The position numbers and the translations under genes were made by a program. From NCBI GenBank assembly GCA_934292955.1, contig CAKQXZ010000043.1:1-16861 (forward strand): a stretch of DNA of 16,861 bases, written 5' to 3'. Numbering within the stretch: the first letter of the stretch is position 1; each line of letters starts with the position of its first letter. This DNA comes from an uncultured Clostridia bacterium. GTDB lineage: Bacteria; Bacillota_A; Clostridia; Christensenellales; Borkfalkiaceae. The notes beneath the pieces were generated by a model. It was not told the origin of the DNA. It did no database searches and saw nothing but the letters and a program-made list of their open reading frames with translations. Of the stretch, positions 6,308 to 14,077 are shown piece after piece.

Positions 6308-7260
6308 CTGTATTTCTCCTCAAGAATGCCGAGCAAAATACCGTCGGCAAGCATGGTAACGCTGCCGTTAAAGTATAATGCCCGTTCGAAAGCGTTGATT
6401 TTATTTATAATCGCAAGGCACGCGGCAGTACCGTAAATGTTCGATATCCGCCTTATAGCCCCGCTTTTCTCATCCGCACCGTTAGCGTAACGCATAGCGC
6501 GGTCAAGTATTTTTTTCAATGTTATAAAAAATTCTTTAATATTATTTTTGTCAATTTTTACCGAATAATCGATTACGTCTTTGCTCGTAGTCATGTTTTC
6601 GAGCATATCGGTAACAAGCTTTTCGACGTCGGAATTATCCGTTCCGTTTTTAGCGTAAACAATCGCGCTGCCCACCTTTCCGTCGGCAAGAGTCGCCGCT
6701 CGGCGAAGTTGCGCTTCGTCTTTATCTGAAAAAGTTTTTTTCAGCACGCCCAGAATTTCTTCTTCCGAAAAATCCGGTACGACAATCTTTTTAACTCTCG
6801 ATTTAACGGTAGATAAAAGCGCGTTCTCGTTTGAAGTGCCTAAAACCACATAAACGCCCTTAGGCGGTTCTTCCAAAGTTTTTAATAGTTTGTTCTGCGC
6901 TTGCGGCAGAATATTTTCCGCCCCGCAAAAAACAAATACCCTTTTATCGCCTTCGAACGGTTTGACGTATGTCTGCGAAATCATTTCGTCTACGTCCGAA
7001 GTGAGAATCTTGCCGCCGTCCGCTTTAGGATAAAAAGCTACGTCCGTATAAATGCCCTTTTCTATAAGACGGCAACTTCTGCAATCGTCGCAAAAGCCGC
7101 TTTCGTCTTCGCAAATTATAGTCTTCGCAATCGCTTTAAGATACTCCGGCAAAGCAAGAGCGTCCTGACACACAAGCAGATACGCGTGCGACAGCGATTT
7201 TTTCTTTTTATCGCCGGAAAGAATACGATATGCAACCGTGTTTTTTAATAGTTCGATCAT
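6292..7260 (-). CDS. holB: DNA polymerase III delta-prime subunit (clamp loader)
   Basis: A 322-residue AAA+ clamp-loader subunit, part of the complex that loads the beta sliding clamp at the replication fork. Features: SHAYLL near residues 24-29; the four-cysteine zinc site C50, C57, C60, C63; VDEMISQTYVKPFEGDKRVF (about 90-109); and NKLLKTLEEPP (about 122-132), a hallmark of the family. There is no Walker A lysine motif, as expected for delta-prime. At the usual SRC sensor motif the sequence reads SRV, so the cysteine is replaced. AAGGAG lies 5-7 nt before the ATG. It follows the decarboxylase by 33 nt and overlaps ricT by 16 nt. The B. subtilis region also holds tmk, yaaQ and yaaR between the decarboxylase and holB; these are absent here. 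Confidence 0.93.
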   Translation of the reverse strand: MIELLKNTVAYRILSGDKKKKSLSHAYLLVCQDALALPEYLKAIAKTIICEDESGFCDDCRSCRLIEKGIYTDVAFYPKADGGKILTSDVDEMISQTYVKPFEGDKRVFVFCGAENILPQAQNKLLKTLEEPPKGVYVVLGTSNENALLSTVKSRVKKIVVPDFSEEEILGVLKKTFSDKDEAQLRRAATLADGKVGSAIVYAKNGTDNSDVEKLVTDMLENMTTSKDVIDYSVKIDKNNIKEFFITLKKILDRAMRYANGADEKSGAIRRISNIYGTAACLAIINKINAFERALYFNGSVTMLADGILLGILEEKYRWKKL

Positions 7261-7293
7261 ACTCTCTCCTTAAATTCATTTTTATCCGCTTCG

Positions 7294-8640
7294 TCAATAT
7301 TCGTTAGCGGCATTAACAACAACTTTTACTTTTCCGTCTTTAATTCCGAACGTATTTCCCGTTAAAAGTCGGGCTATAAGCTCGTTATCAAACATTTCAC
7401 CCGCCGTAATCAGCGGAAAACACGGCGGAAACAGTCCTACTTCCCCTGCGCTTATTCTGCCGTTTGCAGCCTTTAAGTCTACCCATTCCGCACAAGAATC
7501 TGCGGCGGCGGTATAACTCATTTTTCTTTCGGGTGCCAAAACAGAAAAACATTCGCAATCAGTCTCCCCGTTTACGGGAAGATTGTTAAGCGCGGTTACA
7601 AGTTTAATCGCCTGTTCTTCGTTAAAATAAGGTGAAATCATAAATATAAGAAATCTGCCGCAGGCAAGTTCGGCAAAAATACCGTTTTCTTCAAGAAGTT
7701 TACCCGCCGTTGCGCCATCCGTTTTGCCTTTAAGGTCAATGCACAGTTTAAGGAAATCGTCGGAATTTATAACCGAATAATCTTTGCACAAACGTTCCGC
7801 AAAAACCGATTTTGCCTTTTTGCAATTTTCAAAAACACTTTCGGGTATTTCGGCAAAAGATTTATATCCGTCTTCTACCGACGACATTATTAAATAGTTC
7901 GGGCTTGAAGTAGAAAAAATCGATAATCCGTCTTCTGCAAAATAAGATAATCTTAAATCGTTTATTCCGAGCAAGGCGCCCTGCGTAAGCGTTTTAAGAG
8001 TTTTGTGCGCGCTTTCAACCCAAATATCGGCGTATGTTCCCGCATAGTGTTTTTTATCTGTAAACGCCATATGCGCGCCGTGCGCCCCGTCAACCATAAA
8101 AAAGCACCCGTTTTTTTGCGTTATTTTCTTGGCATATTCAAGGTCGACGCATCTTCCGAAATAGTCGGGTGACGTTAAAAACAGCCCTATAGCACCGTTA
8201 TCGCACAGTTCGGCTATATCTTCAACGTTAAACAGGGGCAATCCGTCAACTATTTTTTCGTTGATGAATACGGGTTCAAGCCCTAAAATCTTTATAGCGT
8301 TATACACGCTTTTGTGCGAACTTTCGGGAAGAAGGATTTTATTCCTTTTACCTTTGAAAAACTTTGCCGCGGCATAAACCGTTGTCAGCACGCCGAGAGA
8401 CGAACCGCCCGTTAAAATGCGTACTTTTTTTGCTCCCGTAAGCGCGGCAATATCTTTTTCCGCAAGATCTATTACCCCGCACGGCTCGGCAAGATTATCC
8501 GAAAAAGAAAGTTCGGTTATATCATAAGGGTAAACAGACGACAAAATACCGTCGCCCTTCCCCTTATGCCCGGGCATATGATAGCGAGAAGATTCCGACT
8601 CGGCATAGTTATTAAGCATTTCAAACAGTCGCCTTTTCAT
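7294..8640 (-). CDS. yaaO: Orn/Lys/Arg decarboxylase family PLP enzyme (YaaO type)
   Basis: A 448-residue fold-type I PLP enzyme of the group that decarboxylates lysine, ornithine or arginine to a diamine or agmatine; the true substrate cannot be read from sequence. Motifs: HMPGHKGKGDG near residues 21-31, TGGSSLGV at 77-84, VDGAHGAH at 183-190 (D184 should bind the PLP ring nitrogen), and SAHKTL with the PLP lysine at K213. The C-terminal domain (about 330-448) is short, as in the YaaO/SpeA-like group rather than the inducible acid-stress enzymes. I chose the ATG at 8640, preceded by AGGGGCAGG, over an upstream GTG at 8670. It is the first gene of the decarboxylase-holB-ricT operon. The 197-nt upstream gap holds two repeat structures (8679-8716 and 8781-8801) that may be regulatory. 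Confidence 0.9.
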   Translation of the reverse strand: MKRRLFEMLNNYAESESSRYHMPGHKGKGDGILSSVYPYDITELSFSDNLAEPCGVIDLAEKDIAALTGAKKVRILTGGSSLGVLTTVYAAAKFFKGKRNKILLPESSHKSVYNAIKILGLEPVFINEKIVDGLPLFNVEDIAELCDNGAIGLFLTSPDYFGRCVDLEYAKKITQKNGCFFMVDGAHGAHMAFTDKKHYAGTYADIWVESAHKTLKTLTQGALLGINDLRLSYFAEDGLSIFSTSSPNYLIMSSVEDGYKSFAEIPESVFENCKKAKSVFAERLCKDYSVINSDDFLKLCIDLKGKTDGATAGKLLEENGIFAELACGRFLIFMISPYFNEEQAIKLVTALNNLPVNGETDCECFSVLAPERKMSYTAAADSCAEWVDLKAANGRISAGEVGLFPPCFPLITAGEMFDNELIARLLTGNTFGIKDGKVKVVVNAANEY

Positions 8641-8678
8641 ATCCCTGCCCCTTGTAAAAACGTTATGCACACATATTT

Positions 8679-8716
8679 GACTTATAAATTTTAAGACAAA
8701 AATAACCCTATAAGTC
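8679..8716. repeat. Inverted repeat GACTTATA...TATAAGTC upstream of the decarboxylase
   Basis: Perfect 8-bp arms at 8679-8686 and 8709-8716 enclose 22 AT-rich bases. It begins 39 nt upstream of the chosen decarboxylase start. It could be a leader hairpin or a widely spaced operator. There is no adjoining T-run. Confidence 0.4.
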
Positions 8717-8780
8717 GATTATCGGCATCTTAACACGCAAACAACCAATAAAACCGTCATAATCAACACGCATTTATGCC

Positions 8781-8801
8781 CATATCCGCGGACATATCCG
8801 C
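8781..8801. repeat. Two direct copies of a 9-mer with 12-nt period
   Basis: CATATCCGC occurs at 8781-8789 and again at 8793-8801 (GCGGATATG twice on the minus strand). It lies in the gap between the unrecognised membrane protein and the decarboxylase operon. Spacing near one helical turn suggests a tandem binding site, but two short copies may also be chance. Confidence 0.35.
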
Positions 8802-8837
8802 CTGCAATTATCTGCGCTTCACAACAGAAAAAAACGA

Positions 8838-9851
8838 TTATTTAATAAGCTCGTTATTCGACAAATCAGCAAAATCGCTGTATTTTTTTATCATATAATT
8901 GATATAACCGAGCGTTTCGTACTGAAGATCGGGCTGAAACTCTTTATAATTGAACACGCAAAGAACGACTCCGTCCGCAGAAACGACGGGATCTTCGCCT
9001 TCGACTTCTATTTGCCTTGAATAAAGCGACGTTATGCTTTCTTTCCCGCCCGTAAGTTTGCCGAGATTTATAGCATAAGTCTTTTCGGTTTCTTCCTGCC
9101 AGTACTTATAATAATCGCTCTTTTCGCGATCGGCTTCGTCGATAGCGTTAATCGTCTGATCGAACATTCTGTAGTTTACGCGAAGTTCGGGGTGATTTTT
9201 AAGCACGTTTTCAAGAATAACCGCGTTATTCCACACCGAAATCATACGCTCTTTTTCAGACTTAAGCCCGTCGGCGTATTTTTGCGATTGCGTATTACGA
9301 AAACGCGGGTCTTTCTTCATCCTTTCCGCAAACTTAGAAGCGACCACAGCGTCGTCGACCGTATATTCGCCGTCTTTCTGAACGATGCCGTTAGAAAGCG
9401 CGTAACTCTTGGCGTCGGAAACCAGCGCGTCGAGATCGTAAACCACGCTGCCGTATCCGTCCACAAAACTACGAAACGGCGATTGATTTTTCTCTTGCGT
9501 TTCGGCGAAATCTGACGTAACGAAGATATCCCCTTCCTGAACGGAGTTCGCCGCAGTCATGATCGTAGCATAATAATCTTTCTGCATCGAACGCACGTTA
9601 AAATCGAGAATATCGTACGAAAACGCCCCGTCGGACTTCGCTTCGGATAAAAGCGTGCCTTCGTCCTTAGCCTTTTCGAAATCGGGCGCATAGGTAAACA
9701 AGCCGAACGTCTGCCCGACCGAAGCCCTTGGCGCCCCCGTAGTAAACGCAAGACTCCACACCAAAGCGATCGCTATGATAATGGCTATAATTTTAAGCCA
9801 GTCATAGGACAGCAGATTGCCGAGCCTTGTTTTTGTTATCCGATTATCCAT
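8838..9851 (-). CDS. Unrecognised single-pass membrane protein following greA
   Basis: A 337-residue protein I do not recognise. One membrane helix at about residues 18-38 (WLKIIAIIIAIALVWSLAF) follows a short basic N-terminus, giving an expected cytoplasmic N-terminus and a soluble C-terminal domain of about 295 residues outside the cell. The outer part is rich in charged residues and looks folded, with alpha-helical stretches around 155-265 (VASKFAERMKKDPRF, ADREKSDYYKYWQEETEK) and a beta-like end (about 285-325). There is no lipobox, no enzyme motif and only one cysteine. The ATG is 4 nt beyond the greA stop, with only a poor ribosome binding site, so translation is probably coupled to greA. 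Codon use looks like that of the housekeeping neighbours. A structural or envelope role is possible but not shown. Confidence 0.8.
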   Translation of the reverse strand: MDNRITKTRLGNLLSYDWLKIIAIIIAIALVWSLAFTTGAPRASVGQTFGLFTYAPDFEKAKDEGTLLSEAKSDGAFSYDILDFNVRSMQKDYYATIMTAANSVQEGDIFVTSDFAETQEKNQSPFRSFVDGYGSVVYDLDALVSDAKSYALSNGIVQKDGEYTVDDAVVASKFAERMKKDPRFRNTQSQKYADGLKSEKERMISVWNNAVILENVLKNHPELRVNYRMFDQTINAIDEADREKSDYYKYWQEETEKTYAINLGKLTGGKESITSLYSRQIEVEGEDPVVSADGVVLCVFNYKEFQPDLQYETLGYINYMIKKYSDFADLSNNELIK

Positions 9852-9855
9852 TTAC

Positions 9856-10326
9856 TCAGTAAGAAACCTTATCCAGTCTGATGGTATAGTTACCCGCAGG
9901 CGCTTCGACAAGGCATTCGTCGCCCACGCGTTTACCCATTACTGCTTTACCTATGGGGCATTCGTTAGAAATTCTGCCGGCATAAAAATCGGCTTCGGTG
10001 GTACCGACGATTTCGAATTTGTATTTTTTGCCGTCGGAAAGGTCGGTATATTCAATAGTCGCGCCGACGCTTGCGACGTCTCTTCTCGAACTTACCGTAA
10101 TGATTTCGGCAACTTTGAGTTTTGCTTCGAGTTCACTGATTTCGCCTTCGATGAGAGCCTGCTCGTTCTTGGCGGCGTCGTATTCTGCGTTTTCGGAAAG
10201 GTCGCCGAATTCACGCGCGATTTTGATACGTTCGGTAATTTCCGGACGTTTGACCATTTTTAAGTACTCTAACTTTTTCTCAAGTTCCTGTTTGCCTTCT
10301 TCGGTAAGAAAGATTTTTTCAGCCAT
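9856..10326 (-). CDS. greA: Transcription elongation factor GreA
   Basis: A 156-residue GreA of normal length. It inserts a coiled coil into the RNA polymerase secondary channel and triggers cleavage of backtracked RNA. The N-terminal coiled coil covers about residues 1-75, with the tip motif GDLSENAEYDAAKNEQ at 41-56 carrying the acidic residues D42 and E45 that act in cleavage. The C-terminal FKBP-like domain follows (about 80-156), with CPIGKAVMGKRVGDE near its end. AGAGGTG lies 6 nt before the ATG. It follows alaS by 144 nt and is followed 4 nt later by the membrane protein gene. The annotation is secure. Confidence 0.96.
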   Translation of the reverse strand: MAEKIFLTEEGKQELEKKLEYLKMVKRPEITERIKIAREFGDLSENAEYDAAKNEQALIEGEISELEAKLKVAEIITVSSRRDVASVGATIEYTDLSDGKKYKFEIVGTTEADFYAGRISNECPIGKAVMGKRVGDECLVEAPAGNYTIRLDKVSY

Positions 10327-10429
10327 TATGACACCTCTTGTCGATTTTTATTTGTATATTTATTGTTTATCGCGCCCGTGTGAAATTCCGCAGCCTGCAA
10401 GAACCTGCAAACAATCGAAAAACTCACGC

Positions 10430-10463
10430 GGAAAAACCATAAAACATTGCCGCATACGCGGCA
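10430..10463 (-). terminator. Weak hairpin terminator after alaS
   Basis: On the minus strand, TGCCGC pairs with GCGGCA around a GTAT loop, starting 7 nt after the alaS stop. The tail has only interrupted T-runs (TTTT, then TTTTT a few bases later). It may end part of the alaS transcript; read-through to greA is plausible. Confidence 0.4.
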
Positions 10464-10470
10464 GAATTAT

Positions 10471-12282
10471 TTATTGTTTATTTTCGTTTCCGTCCGCGGG
10501 AAAGATTACCGCTTTAATACGTCTTACGCCGCTTGACGAAGACTGTTCTTTAACGATTTTGAACGAACCGAGTTCGCCCGTGTGTTTAGCGTGCGGTCCG
10601 CCGCAGATTTCTTTGCTGTATTCGCCCATCGTGTAAACCTTGACTTTATCGCCGTACTTATTCTCGAACAGACCGATCGCGCCCGATTTTTTAGCGTCTT
10701 CAAGGCTCATTTCTTCCATAACTACGGGAACGTCTGCTTTAATCGCTTCGTTTACAAGTCTTTCCACTTCGGCGATTTCTTCCTGCGTCATAGGACGGTC
10801 GAAGTTAAAGTCGAAACGCAGTCTTTCGGGAGTAATGTTCGAACCGCGCTGACCGACCGACGGGTCAAGCACCTTTCTTAAAGCGGCATGCATAAGGTGC
10901 GTTGCCGTATGAAGTCTTGCGGTCGCTTCGCCTGTATCGGCAAGTCCGCCTTTGAACTTCTGTTCGGCGCCTGCGGACGATTTTTTCTGATGTTCGGCAA
11001 ACGCGGTATGATATCCGTCTTCGTCAACAATGAAACCGTGTTCTTTAGCAAGCTCGACCGTCACCTCGAGCGGGAAGCCGTAAGTATCGTACAGCCTGAA
11101 CGCCGTCTTGCCTGGAATTACGTTGCCGGGGATATGCGTAACGATTTTATTGAATTCTTTAAGCCCGTCTTCGAGCGCCTTGCCGAACTTTTCTTCTTCT
11201 TTATCGAGTTCGTTGTAAATCTTCTGTTCGTTTTCTTTAAGTTCGGGATAAACGTCTTTATATTTTTCCACAAACTTAGCCGCAATATGACGAAGATTTC
11301 CGCTTTCAAGCCCGAGCACTCTTGAAAATCTTACCGCTCTACGGATAAGACGGCGCAGAATGTAACCCTGATCGACGTTGGACGGAACTATTCCGCGCGT
11401 ATCGCCGAGCATAAAGGTCGCCGTGCGCATGTGGTCGAGAATAATTCTGAACGCGCGCGTTTCTTCTTCGTTTTCGCCGTACTTTTTGCCCGTAAGTTTT
11501 TCGATTTCCGCTTTCGCACCTTCGAAAAGATCGGTATCGTAAACGCTCGGCGTGCCGTTCAGCGTGCAGAGCGTTCTTTCAAGCCCCATACCCGTATCGA
11601 CGTTGCGCTGAGCAAGTTTGGTGTAAGTGCCGTCTTCGTGGCGATAGTACTGCATGAACACGTTGTTCCAAATTTCAAGATATCTGCCGCAATCGCACGA
11701 CGGATCGCAATGATCGGAGCAAGGCGCCTGATCGTGAATGATAAACATTTCGGTATCGGGACCGCAAGGACCGGTCTTACCCGCTATCCACCAGTTGTTT
11801 TTCTTGGGCAGATAGAAAATATTCTGTTTGAGTATTCCGCACTCTTCCCATATTTTCGCGCTCATTTCGTCGCGCGGTGCGTCGTCGTCGCCCGCAAACA
11901 CTGTAACTGCGAGTTTTTCGACGGGAATGCCGAGATATTCTTCGCTCGTAAGGAATTCAAAACTCCACTTGATCGCCTGTTCGTTGAAATAATCGCCGAG
12001 CGACCAGTTTCCGAGCATTTCAAAGAATGTACAGTGCGAATTGTCGCCTACTTCTTCGATATCGCCCGTTCTTACGCATTTCTGCACGTCGGTAAGGCGT
12101 TTGCCCGCGGGGTGTTTTTCGCCGAGCAGGTACGGAACCAACGGGTGCATGCCCGCAGTCGTAAACAAAACCGACGGATCGTTTTCGGGAATAAGGCTTG
12201 CCGACGGAATAATAACGTGTCCCCTGTCGGCAAAAAATTTAAGGTAAAGACTTCTGAGTTGTTCGGATGTGATTTTTCTCAT
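10471..12282 (-). CDS. alaS: Minimal alanyl-tRNA synthetase
   Basis: A 603-residue AlaRS that charges tRNA-Ala; most bacterial enzymes have about 870. The class II catalytic core is at about residues 1-245 (VLFTTAGMHPLVPYLLG, TFFEMLGNWSLGDYF, GKTGPCGPDTEMF, GMGLERTL). A cysteine group at 188-198 (CSDHCDPSCDC) inside the core looks like an extra metal site. The tRNA-recognition helical domain follows to about 435. The editing site then comes directly: H458xxxH462 and C560xxxH564, ligands of the usual zinc. The beta-barrel part usually preceding the editing domain and the whole C-Ala domain are missing; the gene ends after IKAVIFPADG. There is no further coding in any frame downstream, so this is not a frameshift. 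I chose the ATG at 12282 (AGAGATG upstream, typical MRKITSEQ start) over an ATG at 12333. Similar short AlaRS forms are known in Patescibacteria. Confidence 0.93.
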   Translation of the reverse strand: MRKITSEQLRSLYLKFFADRGHVIIPSASLIPENDPSVLFTTAGMHPLVPYLLGEKHPAGKRLTDVQKCVRTGDIEEVGDNSHCTFFEMLGNWSLGDYFNEQAIKWSFEFLTSEEYLGIPVEKLAVTVFAGDDDAPRDEMSAKIWEECGILKQNIFYLPKKNNWWIAGKTGPCGPDTEMFIIHDQAPCSDHCDPSCDCGRYLEIWNNVFMQYYRHEDGTYTKLAQRNVDTGMGLERTLCTLNGTPSVYDTDLFEGAKAEIEKLTGKKYGENEEETRAFRIILDHMRTATFMLGDTRGIVPSNVDQGYILRRLIRRAVRFSRVLGLESGNLRHIAAKFVEKYKDVYPELKENEQKIYNELDKEEEKFGKALEDGLKEFNKIVTHIPGNVIPGKTAFRLYDTYGFPLEVTVELAKEHGFIVDEDGYHTAFAEHQKKSSAGAEQKFKGGLADTGEATARLHTATHLMHAALRKVLDPSVGQRGSNITPERLRFDFNFDRPMTQEEIAEVERLVNEAIKADVPVVMEEMSLEDAKKSGAIGLFENKYGDKVKVYTMGEYSKEICGGPHAKHTGELGSFKIVKEQSSSSGVRRIKAVIFPADGNENKQ

Positions 12283-12427
12283 AATTTCATCTCTTTGTCG
12301 TTTATTTAGCTGTATAGTTTGCGCCGCAGTCATCCGCTGTTTAACCGCGGTAACCGTAAACGCAATTCATAATTTTTCGTTTAATTATCCGGCTTTTTAT
12401 TCTTCGCCGTAACGCATAACAGACCGC

Positions 12428-13822
12428 TTACTGCTTAGGCTTTAAGACGTAACCGTCTTTGGTGTTGAGAACCGTAAAGCCTTTCTGATCTATCTCCGCG
12501 CGCAAAGCGTCAGCCGAAGCGTAATCTTTAACCGATCTTGCCTGCTGCATTTTTTCCGCCAGCGCAACAATTTCTTCGGGAATATCGTACCTTTCTTCGG
12601 GCAGGAAACTTTCCGCTTTATCGAGAGAAAGACCGAGTACGCTGTCAAACTTCATAGCAAGGTCGTAAACGTCTTTGCTTGTGGGAAGTTTAAGCATCGT
12701 CCACAAAACGCCGAGTGCCTGCGGAACGTTAAGATCGTCGGCAACCGCTTCTTCGAATTTTTTCGCAAAATCGTCAAGCACCGCTTTGTCGGTCGCCGCT
12801 TTTCCGTTCTTATGCGCGACTATCGACTTGCACAAACGCTCGAACGCCGTTTTTGCGCCGTCCATTCCTTCGAAAGTGAAGTTGAGTTTCTTTCTGTAGT
12901 GCGCGTTAAGGCAGAAATATCTGAAATGCATCGGATTGTATCCGCGCTCTTCGAGTTGCGAAATGGTGTATGTGTTGCCGAGCGACTTACTCATCTTGCC
13001 GCCGTCTACCAGCATAAATTCGCCGTGCATCCAGAACCTTGCGGGAATCTTGCCCGTAAGCGCTTCGCTCTGCGCGATTTCGTTTTCATGGTGAATGGGA
13101 ATATGATCCACGCCGCCGGTATGAATATCGAACTCGTCGCCGAGATATTTTCTGCTCATCGCCGAGCATTCTATATGCCAACCTGGATACCCCATGCCCC
13201 ACGGGCTTTCCCACTGCATTATGTGTTCCTTAGGAGCCTTTTTCCATACGGCAAAATCGGCGGGGTGACGTTTTTCACTGTTGACTTCGACCCTTGCGCC
13301 CGCCTGCTGTTCGTCGAGCTTCGCACCCGAAAGTTTTCCGTAATCGGCGGCTTTGGTTATATCGAAATAAATGCCGTCGCTCGTTTCGTAAGCATAGCCT
13401 TTTTCGACGAGTTCTTTTACGAAATCGATCATAATATCTATGTGATCGGTGGCTTTAGGCGTAAGTTCGGGCTTGCCGATATTGAGTTTTTTAAGGTCTT
13501 CAAAGAATACGCCCGAATAAAATTCTGCTATTTCGTAAGGACTCTTTTTCTGTTCGCGCGCGGCTTTCTGCATTTTGTCTTCGCCGTCGTCGCCGTCGGA
13601 TAACAGATGCCCTACGTCGGTCACGTTCATAACGCCTTTGACCTTGAACCCTTCGTATTTAAGAACGCGACGAAGAATATCCATAAAGACGTAAGTGCGC
13701 ATGTTTCCTATATGCGCAAAACTATACACGGTAGGTCCGCACGAATACATTCTGACTTTATTCGAACCGTCCTGCGTGGTGAATTCTTCTTTGCTTCTTG
13801 TCAGCGTGTTATAAAACTTCAT
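12428..13822 (-). CDS. cysS: Cysteinyl-tRNA synthetase
   Basis: A 464-residue class I synthetase of normal length that charges tRNA-Cys. The HIGH motif appears as HIGN at residues 37-40 within CGPTVYSFAHIGN. The zinc that recognises cysteine is bound by C28, C219 (GWHIECS) and the histidine/glutamate group HHENE at 244-248. The KMSKS loop is exact at 276-280, followed by LGN. The C-terminal anticodon-binding helical domain covers about 320-464 (DDLNVPQALGVLW, YASADALRAEIDQKGF). GGGGAG lies about 8 nt before the ATG. It has its own promoter (13911-13939) and diverges from serS. The 5' leader is only about 80 nt, too short for a T-box riboswitch. The gap to alaS is 145 nt with no clear terminator, so alaS may be co-transcribed. 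Confidence 0.96.
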   Translation of the reverse strand: MKFYNTLTRSKEEFTTQDGSNKVRMYSCGPTVYSFAHIGNMRTYVFMDILRRVLKYEGFKVKGVMNVTDVGHLLSDGDDGEDKMQKAAREQKKSPYEIAEFYSGVFFEDLKKLNIGKPELTPKATDHIDIMIDFVKELVEKGYAYETSDGIYFDITKAADYGKLSGAKLDEQQAGARVEVNSEKRHPADFAVWKKAPKEHIMQWESPWGMGYPGWHIECSAMSRKYLGDEFDIHTGGVDHIPIHHENEIAQSEALTGKIPARFWMHGEFMLVDGGKMSKSLGNTYTISQLEERGYNPMHFRYFCLNAHYRKKLNFTFEGMDGAKTAFERLCKSIVAHKNGKAATDKAVLDDFAKKFEEAVADDLNVPQALGVLWTMLKLPTSKDVYDLAMKFDSVLGLSLDKAESFLPEERYDIPEEIVALAEKMQQARSVKDYASADALRAEIDQKGFTVLNTKDGYVLKPKQ

Positions 13823-13910
13823 AAGCCTGCTCCCCGCGAATAATCAACCTTATCGGGCTACCCCGAAAAGCGCAGACTACCCCCGTAGAATTCTTTAATA
13901 TCGGTGATAT

Positions 13911-13939
13911 ATTTTACCACGTTCGCGCGCAATTTGCAA
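13911..13939 (-). promoter_or_regulatory. Sigma-A promoter of cysS, TTGCAA-17-TAAAAT
   Basis: On the minus strand, TTGCAA (13939-13934) is 17 nt from TAAAAT (13916-13911). Initiation is expected near 13904, giving a leader of about 80 nt. The -35 box is a palindrome and so reads the same on both strands. Confidence 0.7.
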
Positions 13940-13977
13940 TTATTTTTTACTTGTTTGAATTTATTACGGTTTTTTTA

Positions 13978-14006
13978 TTGCCAAAAAACGGCAAATGTTT
14001 TATACT
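13978..14006 (+). promoter_or_regulatory. Sigma-A promoter of serS, TTGCCA-17-TATACT
   Basis: TTGCCA (13978-13983) is 17 nt from TATACT (14001-14006), giving a start near 14013 and a leader of about 65 nt. The -35 box lies in a small inverted repeat, TTGCC...GGCAA (13978-13994), which might serve as an operator. Confidence 0.7.
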
Positions 14007-14023
14007 TAGGGCATTAAAAATGA

Positions 14024-14059
14024 CCTTTTAAGGTAAAAAACCGCCTTTCAGGGTAAAAA
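14024..14059 (+). repeat. Tandem 16-nt imperfect repeat in the serS leader
   Basis: CCTTTTAAGGTAAAAA (14024-14039) and CCTTTCAGGGTAAAAA (14044-14059) agree at 14 of 16 positions with a 20-nt period, between the expected transcription start and the ribosome binding site AAGGAG. The first copy can form a tiny CCTT/AAGG hairpin. Its role is unknown. Confidence 0.5.
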
Positions 14060-14077
14060 TCAAGGAGATACAATCGT

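Noticed and set aside
10327..10470. Missing C-terminal half of AlaRS by frameshift
   Set aside because: The gap after the stop is only 144 nt, holds a hairpin and the greA leader, and shows no C-Ala-like coding in any frame.
12283..12333. Upstream ATG start for alaS
   Set aside because: No ribosome binding site, and AlaRS proteins begin at the equivalent of MRKITSEQLR.
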